Source: a bacterium (GTDB lineage: Bacteria > Vulcanimicrobiota > Vulcanimicrobiia > Vulcanimicrobiales > SCRA01). From it: a stretch of 64,000 nt of DNA. The notes below the pieces were generated by a model. That model was not told the origin of the DNA and did not search any database. It saw only the letters and a list, made by a program, of their open reading frames with translations. The position numbers were made by a program, and so were the translations under genes. The DNA lies in the NCBI GenBank assembly GCA_004298675.1, contig SCRI01000044.1, positions 1-64,000 on the forward strand, given 5' to 3'. Shown in pieces: positions 1 through 7,835 of the stretch (position 1 is the stretch's first letter; the number at the start of each line of letters is the position of its first letter).

Positions 1-274
1 TGTCGTAGTGCGCCGCTTGGAGGACGACGGCGTAGGGACCAGGGGCGATGCCATCGAGGTGATAGCTGCCGGAGGCATCAGTCGTCGTCGACGCTACGGG
101 CGAATCGGCGTGGTCTAGCGTGACATTCGCTCCCGCGACCGGAAGCGATGAGGCCAAGTCGACGACGGTTCCGACGATCGTTCCCGTGTCGCCTTGGCCA
201 GCCGCCACGCTTGGTACCATGCCGGCAACCAGCATTACTAGAACTGTGAGAAACGCAAAGAAGCGCGAACCCAT
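1..274 (-). CDS. Exported protein with carboxypeptidase-regulatory-like domain (N-terminal part)
   Basis: Reading leftward from an ATG at 274, an open frame runs off the window edge, so only the first 91 residues are seen. Residues 1-24 form a signal peptide (MGSRF start, hydrophobic core, cleavage near AAGQ). Residues about 31-91 show the GTVVD...PVAGANVTL...TTTDASGSYHLDGIAPGPY pattern of the CarboxypepD_reg / Cna-B-like beta-sandwich fold. In many bacteria this domain begins large TonB-dependent receptors or surface proteins; which of these it is cannot be decided from the fragment. Confidence 0.75.
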   Translation of the reverse strand, partial: MGSRFFAFLTVLVMLVAGMVPSVAAGQGDTGTIVGTVVDLASSLPVAGANVTLDHADSPVASTTTDASGSYHLDGIAPGPYAVVLQAAHYD

Positions 275-391
275 CGTGAGTACCGGTCCCCTTTCACGGA
301 ACGCTCGTGTACCTAATGGGCACGACGTTACGCCCGGCAACTCAAGGCTGGGTTAAGGCAAGGTGAAGGCTACTCTTGGGGGCGCGGTCTC

Positions 392-850
392 CTAGAGCGA
401 GCCCCACCCATAGGAGACGACCGCAACCTGCTGGCTCTTGCCGCCCGCGTTCACGTGTGCAACGCTCTGGCGCGCGAAGTCCGCACTTTGGCCCGTCTTG
501 GCCATCGAAAGCTGATGCCGCTGATCCTGGATCACGCGATGCTGGTAGGCGACTTCACGCTTGAGCTCAGAGGCCACCGTGGCTTCATGATCGTAGGCGA
601 CCTTCTCAGAGCGGTAGGCAGCCCACGCGTCGTCGCGCTGCTGCGCGGTCGCCGCTTGCCTCCTGGCGTCCTCCGCATAGCGCTCGTGCACCTTGCGGTT
701 GTGGTTAATGATGAGCAACGTGGCCGCCGCGCCGCCGAGAATGATGTTGCGCGTGCTCGCTGCGCCGTCGGCAAGGGCCGGCGCCTGCGGAGCCAGGGTG
801 GTGAGAAGCGCCGCCAGCGTCGCCGCCGCGGCTAGACGCGTTCTGTTCAT
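392..850 (-). CDS. Exported protein of unknown function
   Basis: The 152-residue protein begins at the ATG at 850, because a typical signal peptide (MNRTRL, Ala/Leu core, cleavage after ALA near residue 27) follows directly; a longer in-frame version would bury it. After cleavage comes a short hydrophobic stretch (NIILGGAAATLLIINHN) and then a charged helical region rich in Arg, Glu, Gln and Ala that looks like a coiled coil (about residues 50-115). No enzyme motif is visible. It lies upstream of the exported protein at the window edge, on the same strand, so the two may be co-transcribed. I do not recognise a family. Confidence 0.6.
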   Translation of the reverse strand: MNRTRLAAAATLAALLTTLAPQAPALADGAASTRNIILGGAAATLLIINHNRKVHERYAEDARRQAATAQQRDDAWAAYRSEKVAYDHEATVASELKREVAYQHRVIQDQRHQLSMAKTGQSADFARQSVAHVNAGGKSQQVAVVSYGWGSL

Positions 851-970
851 GGTAGCCTTAACGATACCCACTGGCGAATCGTCCCGCCTCTCCTGCCGGC
901 GTGACAAACCTCACAGCCTCGCGCAGGTTGCAGCGCCAGAGTCCCGCGAAGTTTCCCGTAGCGAAAGTAG

Positions 971-1801
971 GTGGGCATGCGATTCGGCCTGGCGCTCGCC
1001 TCCGCAGCCATCATCCTCGCGGCCGCTCCCGGAGGTGCCGCCGCGGGCGACCCCACGCCCGCTCCAACGCTTGCCCCCGTAGGGCTGCCCCCCGCGGCGG
1101 CACCGCCGGAGCGCGCTGCTCCGCTCAAGGTCATCGAGCGGCTATACGTCACCAGCTACTGCTCGCGCTTCATCAGACATTTCAATGTAGCGGCGAACGT
1201 GCTTATCGCCAACGACCAACATCTGGAGCACACGTCCAGCGACCTGGATGCGCTCGAGGCCGACTACGTGAAGCGCGACGGGGCGTTGCTGGTTTACGGC
1301 GACCGCAACCGTTTGATCGAAGAAGTCGGTGCGATGATGCATTCGATCCCGCAAGGACAGGTCGCGGTAGACGACCTGCTCGCGCAGGCGCACGCCACCA
1401 AAGATACTGCGCGCCGCGAAGCGTTGCAGACGACGGCTTCGCAACTGCAACGCTCGATCGACCGGCAGCGCGCAGTGACCTTCGATCTCAGTAACGTCAT
1501 TCACGTCCTTATGGACAAGCACACGATTGCGGACACGGACGAGTACCACATCGCCGAGACGATGCCGTATCCGAACATGCCGGTGATCGTCCACACGCTC
1601 GACGATCCGGTGCCGGAACCCGGGAGCACCGACGCAGCGCAGGCGCTGGCACCCCAACCCGCCAGCGCCAAGATGGTGCTGCAATTCGACCGGCAACGCT
1701 CGCTCATCGCGCACGCGGAGTCGCAGGCGGCAATCGCCGCCGCGAGCGTTGAAAAGAGCTGCGTCGTGGAAGACCGCCAACTCCCCCCCGGCGGCAATTA
1801 A
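971..1801 (+). CDS. Exported protein of unknown function, helical
   Basis: A 276-residue protein with a signal peptide (MRFGLALASAAIILAAAPGG, cleavage near AAAG) followed by a Pro/Ala-rich linker (residues 28-50). The rest is mostly polar helix with two Cys near the start of the mature domain (SYCSRF) and near the end (KSCVVE), which could form a disulfide in the periplasm. The start may be GTG 971 or ATG 977; an AGGTGG run overlaps both, so the ribosome site does not decide. It is divergent from the exported protein at 392-850, and the 120 bases between them must hold both promoters. Family not recognised. Confidence 0.6.
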   Translation: MGMRFGLALASAAIILAAAPGGAAAGDPTPAPTLAPVGLPPAAAPPERAAPLKVIERLYVTSYCSRFIRHFNVAANVLIANDQHLEHTSSDLDALEADYVKRDGALLVYGDRNRLIEEVGAMMHSIPQGQVAVDDLLAQAHATKDTARREALQTTASQLQRSIDRQRAVTFDLSNVIHVLMDKHTIADTDEYHIAETMPYPNMPVIVHTLDDPVPEPGSTDAAQALAPQPASAKMVLQFDRQRSLIAHAESQAAIAAASVEKSCVVEDRQLPPGGN

Positions 1802-1840
1802 GTCCAACCGGCGCTCAGCCGAAATTAGGGTAAAGAGGGG

Positions 1841-2401
1841 ATGAGACTCCCTAGCCCGCACCGTTTTGATGAGGAGAGACCCATTTCCCCACGTACAGAA
1901 CTTCAGGGATCGCCCGAGAGCCTCTATGAAGACCTCGAGCAATCTTTTGGTGAGGTTCCGGAGGCATTCCGTGCAATGGAAGGCCGTCCCGATCTCCTCG
2001 CGGCGAATTGGGCTAAGACGAAGGCCACGCTCTTCGCGGGGGAACTTCCACTCACCACCAAGGTGTTGATCGGCGTCGTGGTTTCAGCCGTACGCGGCAG
2101 CACGGGAACGCTGGCGCCCTTTCTCAAGCTGCTGCTCTCACGCGCACAGGTTGGCCGCCCCGTGCTGGCGGCGGTCATGGAGAATCGGCTGGACGACGAG
2201 GCCTTGACAGCGGTCGAAGCTGCGATTCTCACGTTCGCTCGCGCCGCCGCCGCCGACTTGCGGCCGTCACGTGAAGGCCTGCACGCCGCCGGCCTCAGCG
2301 ACGCCGAGATCTTTGAGGTTGTCGCGACCGTCGATCTTGCTACGTCCTTGGGAGCGTTCACCGATGGTCTGGGCATCGAGCCAGAACTCTCTTCACCGTA
2401 G
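1841..2401 (+). CDS. AhpD-like / carboxymuconolactone decarboxylase-fold protein lacking the CxxC pair
   Basis: The 186-residue protein has the all-helical layout of the CMD/AhpD family: EVPEAFRAM near residue 39, a central helix GELPLTTKVLIGVVVSAVRGS, then DDEALTAVEAAILTFARAAA and a C-terminal helix SDAEIFEVVATVDLATSLGAFTD. The central helix, where peroxidase-active members carry CxxC, has no cysteine, and none occurs elsewhere. Disulfide reductase activity of the AhpD type is therefore unlikely. A purine-rich GAGGGG directly precedes the ATG; an internal ATG (residue 46) is a less likely start. It stands alone just upstream of a tRNA gene. Confidence 0.65.
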   Translation: MRLPSPHRFDEERPISPRTELQGSPESLYEDLEQSFGEVPEAFRAMEGRPDLLAANWAKTKATLFAGELPLTTKVLIGVVVSAVRGSTGTLAPFLKLLLSRAQVGRPVLAAVMENRLDDEALTAVEAAILTFARAAAADLRPSREGLHAAGLSDAEIFEVVATVDLATSLGAFTDGLGIEPELSSP

Positions 2402-2418
2402 GGCGACCCTTTTCGCCC
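2401..2418 (+). terminator. Weak hairpin after the AhpD-like gene
   Basis: GGGCGA (2401-2406) pairs with TCGCCC (2413-2418) around a six-base loop directly after the stop codon. No clear T-run follows, so this is only a possible terminator. Confidence 0.3.
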
Positions 2419-2426
2419 CGCGGGCC

Positions 2427-2456
2427 TTTACGACGCGCCCGCTCGTGTGATAAAAT
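2427..2456 (+). promoter_or_regulatory. Promoter of tRNA-Ala
   Basis: TTTACG (2427-2432) and TAAAAT (2451-2456) are separated by 18 bases, and a TG one base before the -10 makes it an extended -10 box. The tRNA begins 18 bases downstream of the -10 box. Confidence 0.6.
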
Positions 2457-2473
2457 CTCGCGTCGGTGGCCTT

Positions 2474-2549
2474 GGGGATGTAGCTCAGCTGGTAGAGCAC
2501 TTGCTTCGCATGTAAGGGGTCAGGGGTTCGAGTCCCCTCATCTCCACCA
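2474..2549 (+). tRNA. tRNA-Ala (anticodon CGC)
   Basis: A complete cloverleaf of 76 bases. The acceptor GGGGATG (2474-2480) pairs with CATCTCC (2539-2545) and the CCA end is encoded (2547-2549, after the A discriminator). The D arm is GCTC...GAGC. The anticodon stem CTTGC/GTAAG closes a TTCGCAT loop with anticodon CGC, which reads GCG alanine codons. The T arm AGGGG/CCCCT holds TTCGAGT. Confidence 0.95.
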
Positions 2550-2553
2550 TTTC

Positions 2554-2585
2554 AAAACGCTTGAGAAGTCAGGCGTTTTTGTTTT
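2554..2585 (+). terminator. Intrinsic terminator after tRNA-Ala
   Basis: AAAACGC (2554-2560) pairs with GCGTTTT (2573-2579), and the T-rich run continues through TTGTTTT. It starts five bases after the tRNA CCA end. Confidence 0.75.
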
Positions 2586-2701
2586 GGCGCACTCCGACTT
2601 TGTATTCCGGAACCAAGCCATCTCGGGCGTTACGTCGGGCACTTGCACCGCGGCGCGTTTAAGCACACCCGACTACTGGTGAATTACGTCGCAAAAGGAA
2701 G

Positions 2702-2737
2702 GCGCGCTCCGGCTTCGTGAGACTTTCCGGAACGCGC
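2702..2737 (-). terminator. Probable terminator of the NTF2-like gene
   Basis: An 11-base stem with one mismatch (2702-2712 with 2727-2737) lies 74 bases beyond the stop of the minus-strand gene ending at 2811. In the minus direction it is followed by TTCCTTTTG, a short U-rich tract. The rest of 2586-2810 shows no gene. Confidence 0.45.
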
Positions 2738-2810
2738 TTTGCCTCACCCGGGGGAACGGGCGTTCGATGGCCGGAGAGCCCTTCCTATGACCGTACCAGC
2801 GGACGTTTCC

Positions 2811-3236
2811 TCACATCAGACCGATCTGCTTCATCAAGCCGACGAGATCATAGAACAGCTTTTCGTCCACGATTTCGCCATTGACCCAATGGGCGACCGT
2901 GCAAAAGTCTACGTGGAACGACTTACCCGTGGGCGGAATCATCTTTCCATCAGAGCCTTTCATCGGGCCCTTCATCGTCCCGGTAAAATCGGCGACCGTG
3001 CACGTCCAATCTCCCGATGCAATTTCCACCTTATACGGATGATTGATGAGGTGATTGTCGGGAAAGGTTTTGAAGAACTCTATTGACTCTGCCTTATGGT
3101 TTGCGCGACCTTTGGTCGCCTCCGGTTGCCCAGGCCAGAACACTGCGGTGTCTGCGGAGTGGCGTTTTTCGAAGGTGTCCCAGTCTTGTCCGTTCCATGC
3201 GTCGTCAAGCGTCCGCATGAGCTCAAGATTATTCAC
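2811..3236 (-). CDS. SnoaL-like / NTF2-fold protein (ester cyclase type)
   Basis: A 141-residue protein of the length and pattern of SnoaL-like polyketide-cyclase-family proteins: N-terminal helix with WNGQDWDTFEKRHSADT, then EFFKTFPDNHLINHPYKVEIASGDWTCTVADFTGT and a closing WVNGEIVDEKLFYDLVGLMKQIGL. Such proteins have an NTF2 cone fold and are often small-molecule isomerases or cyclases; the substrate cannot be told. The start is GTG at 3236, chosen because AAGGAGAG lies six bases upstream. It is 20 bases downstream of the YceI-like gene on the same strand, so the two probably form a unit. Confidence 0.8.
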   Translation of the reverse strand: MNNLELMRTLDDAWNGQDWDTFEKRHSADTAVFWPGQPEATKGRANHKAESIEFFKTFPDNHLINHPYKVEIASGDWTCTVADFTGTMKGPMKGSDGKMIPPTGKSFHVDFCTVAHWVNGEIVDEKLFYDLVGLMKQIGLM

Positions 3237-3256
3237 CGTTCTCTCCTTTTTTGAAT

Positions 3257-3841
3257 CTATGTTAGTGATCGTGTTGCCTCTACATCAATCGAAATAACCA
3301 CATCCTCCGACACGGCTATCCCGCCCGTTTCTTTTTCCAGATCCGTCGTTAAACCGAAATCCGTACGCGTGAGGCTGCCAGTCGCGTGGTAGCCCACTCG
3401 CGCCATGCCTTGCGAATCCACGATCACACCGCCCAGCGCCGCTTCCAGTTGGACGATCCGCGCGATATTCCGCAAGCGAAGTTCGCCGGCGATGAGCCAG
3501 CGATTCTGCGGACTGACGGTCGCCGACTTGCTGCGATACGTCATCTTTGGAAAGGTGGCGACGTCAAGAAACCGCGGGGAGCGCAGATCGGCGTCTCGAA
3601 CATCGTTCAACGTGGTTACACTTGCCGGATCGATCTCAACATCGAGCGTCAGATCGATCGGAGACTCGCCCACGACGATCGTCCCCGCAACATTGACGAG
3701 GCGACCGCGCACGCGACCGACGACGAGATGTTGCGCACCAAAGCGGACAAACGTGTGAACGGGATCGATCTTGTAGGTGCCGCGCGCCGGAACGTGCACG
3801 CCGCTGACCACGCGGGTCAGTTCATCGGAGTCTTCGGGCAT
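3257..3841 (-). CDS. YceI-family lipid-binding-type protein, cytoplasmic
   Basis: The 194 residues match the YceI beta-barrel pattern: YKIDPVHTFVRFGAQHLVVGRVRGRL, then DLTLDVEIDPASVTT...RDADLRSPRFLDVATFPKMTYRS, and the late GVVIDSQGMARVGYHATGSLTRTDFGL. YceI proteins bind polyprenoid or other hydrophobic ligands inside the barrel. There is no signal peptide, so unlike E. coli YceI this copy should be cytoplasmic. AAAGG lies eight bases before the ATG at 3841. It precedes the NTF2-like gene on the same strand. Confidence 0.85.
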   Translation of the reverse strand: MPEDSDELTRVVSGVHVPARGTYKIDPVHTFVRFGAQHLVVGRVRGRLVNVAGTIVVGESPIDLTLDVEIDPASVTTLNDVRDADLRSPRFLDVATFPKMTYRSKSATVSPQNRWLIAGELRLRNIARIVQLEAALGGVIVDSQGMARVGYHATGSLTRTDFGLTTDLEKETGGIAVSEDVVISIDVEATRSLT

Positions 3842-3871
3842 CTCCTCATCCTTTCGCAGCGGGCATGGAGA

Positions 3872-5320
3872 TCAACTCGCGGAAACCCTGCCTCTTGACA
3901 CCGTCCGCAAAATGGCGACGATGGCAACGACTACCATTACCACATTAAAGGCCAACGCAAACAAGGCGGCTTGTCTGACAGCAAGATTATCTTGGCGCCC
4001 TTGAAACGTGATAACACCTTCGAGCCAATTGACCGCCTTCGGATTTGCGCTCAGCGCCGAGAAGATGGCTGCTGATATCGCAACTCCGAAAGCGGCCCCA
4101 AGCGAGGAAGCCATCTTGTAGATGCCGGAACCTGATCCAACCTGGGCGCCCGGTAAACTCGATAGCGCCGCATCAGTTGAGGGCGTGGCATAGAAGGCAA
4201 GGCCGATGCCGTAGAGCGTATATCCGACAATTGCGAAAGCCTCGTACCTGCCAAGCATCATGTTGGTTGGAAGCAAAAGCATGATCGCGACTCCGGTGAT
4301 AGCGCATCCTAGAATCATCGGCCGGCGCGCGCCAAAACGCTTGAGGAGGCCCTCTCCTACGCGAATAAACATCACGATAGCGATCGCATATCCCAGTGTG
4401 AGCAGACCTGCCTGCTGCGCAGTCATGTTGCCGCCGATTTGAACAAGTTGCAGCGAGACAAGCAATGTTCCCGCGGTTGCGTTGAGCAGAAAGTTCGACA
4501 GCGTTGCACCCGTATACGTTAGATTGCGGAAGAGCCTAAAATCCACGAAGGCATTTGAGCTTCGCGACTCGATCCGGAAGAATAGCCACCCGAACATGCC
4601 AGCGAGCACACAAAGCGCGATAACCGCAGGGCTCGCCCAGCCCATTATGCTGCCTTGCGTAACGATAATCTCCAAACTAATCATCGCAACCATAAAGCTC
4701 AACAGGCCTGCGACATCGAACTTGCCGGACTGCTGGACATCACCCCTGCTCTCCGGGGTCCCCTTTACCAGTGCGATTCCCAACAGCCCGACGAAGACAG
4801 ACGAAAAAAAGATCCAACGCCAGCCAAAAGTCTGCGCCACGAAGCCACCGAACAACGAACAAAAGCCAGATCCGCCCCAGGAACCGATTGACCACATACT
4901 GATGGCGCGCTGCCGTGCTCCGCCATCCCAATAAGCCTTTAGCAGCGCGAGACTCGCCGGCATAATGCAGGCAGCCGACAATCCCTGCAGCGCGCGACCC
5001 GATAGCAGAAATATAGCGGCGAGTGATCCGCTTGGCGAGAAGCCCACAATAAGCGAACCGATGATACTCAGCACGAAACCGCCCATGACAATTTTGACGC
5101 GACCAAACCGATCCGCTAGGCCACCGACGAAGACGATGAATATGCCAGAAAATAATGCTGTAATGGCAACGGCGATATTCATAGTCGCCGAGTCAATACC
5201 AAGGTCTTTCTGCATTTTCGGCGCGACGTTGAGCGTTGTCTGCGCAAAGAGCCAGAACGTCAACACGCCAAAAATCATGCCGAACAAAAGCCGGTCGTTT
5301 CCCCTAAATCTGTTCGTCAT
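3872..5320 (-). CDS. MFS drug-exporter-type transporter (EmrB/QacA, DHA2 family)
   Basis: The 482-residue protein contains about 14 hydrophobic segments, as in the DHA2 drug:H+ antiporters. Family motifs are seen: the loop 2-3 sequence GGLADRFGRVKIVMGG, and motif-C-like glycines in helix 5 (GRALQGLSAACIMPASLALL). The start at 5320 is preferred over an upstream in-frame codon because its ATGA overlaps the TGA of the preceding gene, which indicates translational coupling. The substrate is unknown; export of a toxic compound is the usual role. Confidence 0.85.
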   Translation of the reverse strand: MTNRFRGNDRLLFGMIFGVLTFWLFAQTTLNVAPKMQKDLGIDSATMNIAVAITALFSGIFIVFVGGLADRFGRVKIVMGGFVLSIIGSLIVGFSPSGSLAAIFLLSGRALQGLSAACIMPASLALLKAYWDGGARQRAISMWSIGSWGGSGFCSLFGGFVAQTFGWRWIFFSSVFVGLLGIALVKGTPESRGDVQQSGKFDVAGLLSFMVAMISLEIIVTQGSIMGWASPAVIALCVLAGMFGWLFFRIESRSSNAFVDFRLFRNLTYTGATLSNFLLNATAGTLLVSLQLVQIGGNMTAQQAGLLTLGYAIAIVMFIRVGEGLLKRFGARRPMILGCAITGVAIMLLLPTNMMLGRYEAFAIVGYTLYGIGLAFYATPSTDAALSSLPGAQVGSGSGIYKMASSLGAAFGVAISAAIFSALSANPKAVNWLEGVITFQGRQDNLAVRQAALFALAFNVVMVVVAIVAILRTVSRGRVSAS

Positions 5321-5970
5321 GGCTCTGGCGGCTCCGAAGGCTTGGGCGTGCCACCGGAGATTGGCAGATGCCACCCGCGACGGATTGCCCCATAGCGCAA
5401 TCCGAAACACACGGCCGCCCCTGTCAGCGTCGTCCCCGCCGCCGGAAGATGCAACGTCGCACCAACGACCACCACACCTGCACCGGCGAGAGCTGCCACG
5501 GCATACAGGTCGGCTCGTAATACCGTGGGGATCTCGCTCAACAGGACATCGCGGGTCATCCCGCCACCGATCCCCGTCAACATTCCAAGGCCGGCGGCCA
5601 TCACAGGGTTCAATCCAAACGCCAGCGCCTTTTGAGTTCCGGCAACGGCAAACAGCGCTAACCCCGCCGCGTCGAAAACGAGAACGGGCACGCGACCACG
5701 ATCGATATTCGATGGCGACCAGAACGTGACGATCCCGGCCAGCAGCGACACCACGAGATAGCGCCAGTCGCTCACCGCTCCCGGCGGCGTTGCGCCAATA
5801 AGAACATCGCGAGCAATGCCGCCCGCATTACCGGCTGCAAAAGATAAGACCAGGACGCCGAAGAGGTCAAGGCGTGTTTTTACGCCTGCCAATGCACCGC
5901 TCAATGCGAACACAAACGTGCCGGCGAGATCAAGCACCAGTACCAACGTAGCGGCTTCGTGTTCTCCCAT
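5317..5970 (-). CDS. UPF0126 / YadS-type (TRIC-like) membrane protein
   Basis: A 217-residue membrane protein with the two-repeat pattern of the UPF0126 family: FALSGALAGVKTRLDLFGVLVLSFAAGNAGGIARDVLIGATPP in the first half and the repeat AVAGTQKALAFGLNPVMAAGLGMLTGIGGGMTRDVLLSEIP in the second. Bacterial members resemble trimeric intracellular cation channels and some act in glycine uptake; the role here is open. The ATG at 5970 is chosen because an upstream start would overlap the amidohydrolase gene by 80 bases. It sits between that gene and the MFS exporter in one minus-strand unit. Confidence 0.8.
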   Translation of the reverse strand: MGEHEAATLVLVLDLAGTFVFALSGALAGVKTRLDLFGVLVLSFAAGNAGGIARDVLIGATPPGAVSDWRYLVVSLLAGIVTFWSPSNIDRGRVPVLVFDAAGLALFAVAGTQKALAFGLNPVMAAGLGMLTGIGGGMTRDVLLSEIPTVLRADLYAVAALAGAGVVVVGATLHLPAAGTTLTGAAVCFGLRYGAIRRGWHLPISGGTPKPSEPPEP

Positions 5971-5989
5971 ATTCAGCGTAACGTTTTCA

Positions 5990-7258
5990 CTACGCTTGCA
6001 GCCAGGCCAGCGCAGCGACAACCATGGCTTCGACGCCCGTCTCCAATGTCGGATGAAGCACGGGCGCAAACTGTGGGCTGTGGTTAACCGGTAACGTATT
6101 TAGCGTTCCGGCCGCTTTGGCATCAGCATACATTTTGGGGTCGGTTCCACCAACGAACCAATAGACCGATGGAACGTGCCAAGCCGTTCCGAAACATCCG
6201 AAGTCCTCACTCGCAGGAGCCGCCCCCGTGTGGTGAACCTGGGGCTTCGGGAAATGCGCGCGAAACGCCGCGGCAACCCGATTGCTCGCTGCTTCGTCAT
6301 TCACGTTGAGCGGGTACTGGTCCAAAGGTGTAATCTCGGGTTTACGAGGAGCGCCTGACGCTTCAGCCTCGGCGTTAACAATACGTTCGATCGCGGCAAG
6401 CACGCGCGTGCGAACACCGGGATCAAATGTGCGAACGTTGAGTTTAATGATGGCATCGTCAGGTATGACGTTCTCTTTTGTACCGGCCTGCAAGACGCCA
6501 ATCGTTACAACCGCCGCCTCTGCGGCCGCGACCTCACGAGAAACGATGGCTTGCAGCCGCATAACCGTCGCCGCAGCCATAACAACAGGATCGATACTCG
6601 CTTGCGGCATGGAGCCGTGTGCCCCGCGCCCGAACAGACGAATCTGCAAACTATCCGCCGCCGACGTGATGGGACCTGCGCTTCCAGCAACGTCGCCGGC
6701 GGCTCCGAGCATCACGTGTTGCCCAAGCGTAACAAGCGGCGTGGGAAAGCGCGTCACGAGATTATCATCGATCATGGCCTTAGCGCCTTGCGCCGTCTCT
6801 TCGCCAGGTTGAAAGACCACCATCAATGTGCCTTGCCACGAATCGCGCGCCTGGGCAAACAACGTCGCGACGCCCGCAAGCCAGGTGACGTGAATGTCGT
6901 GGCCGCACATGTGACCAACCGGTACAGTTTTACCATCGGCATCGATTTCGGTCACCTTGCTTGCATAAGGGAGGCCAGTCGCCTCCTCAATCGGCAAGGC
7001 ATCCATATCGGCACGCAGCATCACCGTTGGGCCGTCGCCATTCCGTAGCAGCCCTACGACGCCCGTGGTTCCAACCCCGGTGGTTACGTCGTAGCCCATA
7101 CCCCGCAGCCATTCGGCCGCGATGGCGGCCGTGCGCGTTTCCCGCATCGACAACTCGGGGTGCGAATGCAGGTCCTTGTAAAGGCTTTCAAGCTTAGGGA
7201 GCAGGCTATCCAGATTCTTTAGGACGGCTTCCGGGCTCGGGGCACGCGCGGTGGTCAT
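5990..7258 (-). CDS. M20-family amidohydrolase (hippurate hydrolase / AbgB-like)
   Basis: A 422-residue metallo-amidohydrolase. Motifs in order: HSHPELS near residue 31, RADMDALPIEE (83-93), GHMCGHDIHVTWL (metal-binding His and Asp), QPGEETAQGAKAM (catalytic Glu pair), and GRGAHGSMPQASIDP in the lid domain. A late HHTGAAPASEDFGCF and HSPQF supply the last metal ligands. Such enzymes cleave N-acyl or N-benzoyl amino acids. AGGAGGCG precedes the ATG at 7258. It heads a three-gene unit with the UPF0126 protein and the MFS exporter. The exact amide substrate is not evident. Confidence 0.85.
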   Translation of the reverse strand: MTTARAPSPEAVLKNLDSLLPKLESLYKDLHSHPELSMRETRTAAIAAEWLRGMGYDVTTGVGTTGVVGLLRNGDGPTVMLRADMDALPIEEATGLPYASKVTEIDADGKTVPVGHMCGHDIHVTWLAGVATLFAQARDSWQGTLMVVFQPGEETAQGAKAMIDDNLVTRFPTPLVTLGQHVMLGAAGDVAGSAGPITSAADSLQIRLFGRGAHGSMPQASIDPVVMAAATVMRLQAIVSREVAAAEAAVVTIGVLQAGTKENVIPDDAIIKLNVRTFDPGVRTRVLAAIERIVNAEAEASGAPRKPEITPLDQYPLNVNDEAASNRVAAAFRAHFPKPQVHHTGAAPASEDFGCFGTAWHVPSVYWFVGGTDPKMYADAKAAGTLNTLPVNHSPQFAPVLHPTLETGVEAMVVAALAWLQA

Positions 7259-7397
7259 ACGGCGCCTCCTGTCGCGACGGGGTGAACGCGTTCTATGCCA
7301 CGCCAGTCAGGTCCCGTCCGTATTCACAGGCTTTTCCCGCGTGTTGCGAGAGGCCGCAACGTGGGCAGAATCTCCATAAGCAACCGGAGGTTCGCTT

Positions 7398-7826
7398 ATG
7401 GGACGCTCATACCGCTTCGCCGCGATGCTCGCGCGCGCCGCGCTCGTGAGCCTGGGGTGTGCGCTCGCCATCGCGGCCGCCGGGCAGCAGGCAAACGCCG
7501 CCTTCCTGGGCTTGGGCGCCGCTCGCTCGCCCATCGACGTCACAGAGTGCCGGCCCGTCGCATCGCAGAACCCGCTGCTGCCACCCTCGGTTGAGATCAC
7601 ATTCGTCAACAAATCGAGCCGGGTCATGCGCCGCGTTGATTTCGTCGTCATCCAGGACCAGCAGACGATCGGCCACGCCATCGACATCGGCAGCTTTACA
7701 CCGGACGACGTCATCGCCGGCAGACGCTCGAGCATTCCGCGCGAAGCCTTCGCAAACGGCACTCCCGCGCTGCGCTGCGTCACCGATCGCGTCGATTTCA
7801 CGGACGGGGAACGCTGGCACCAATAG
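7398..7826 (+). CDS. Small exported protein of unknown function
   Basis: The 142-residue protein starts at an ATG seven bases after GGAGG. Residues 1-34 are a long signal peptide (ARAALVSLGCALAIAAAGQQANA). The mature part has two Cys (TECRP and LRCVTD) that may form a disulfide and a beta-rich pattern (VEITFVNKSSRVMRRVDFVVIQDQQTIGHAIDIGSFTPDDVI) suggestive of an immunoglobulin-like domain. I do not recognise a named family. It is convergent with the LacI-type regulator gene, leaving nine bases between them. Confidence 0.6.
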   Translation: MGRSYRFAAMLARAALVSLGCALAIAAAGQQANAAFLGLGAARSPIDVTECRPVASQNPLLPPSVEITFVNKSSRVMRRVDFVVIQDQQTIGHAIDIGSFTPDDVIAGRRSSIPREAFANGTPALRCVTDRVDFTDGERWHQ

Positions 7827-7835
7827 GCCGAAAGG

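Noticed and set aside
2739-3086. A 115-residue open frame on the plus strand
   Set aside because: It is antisense to the NTF2-like gene, which has a good ribosome site and family match.
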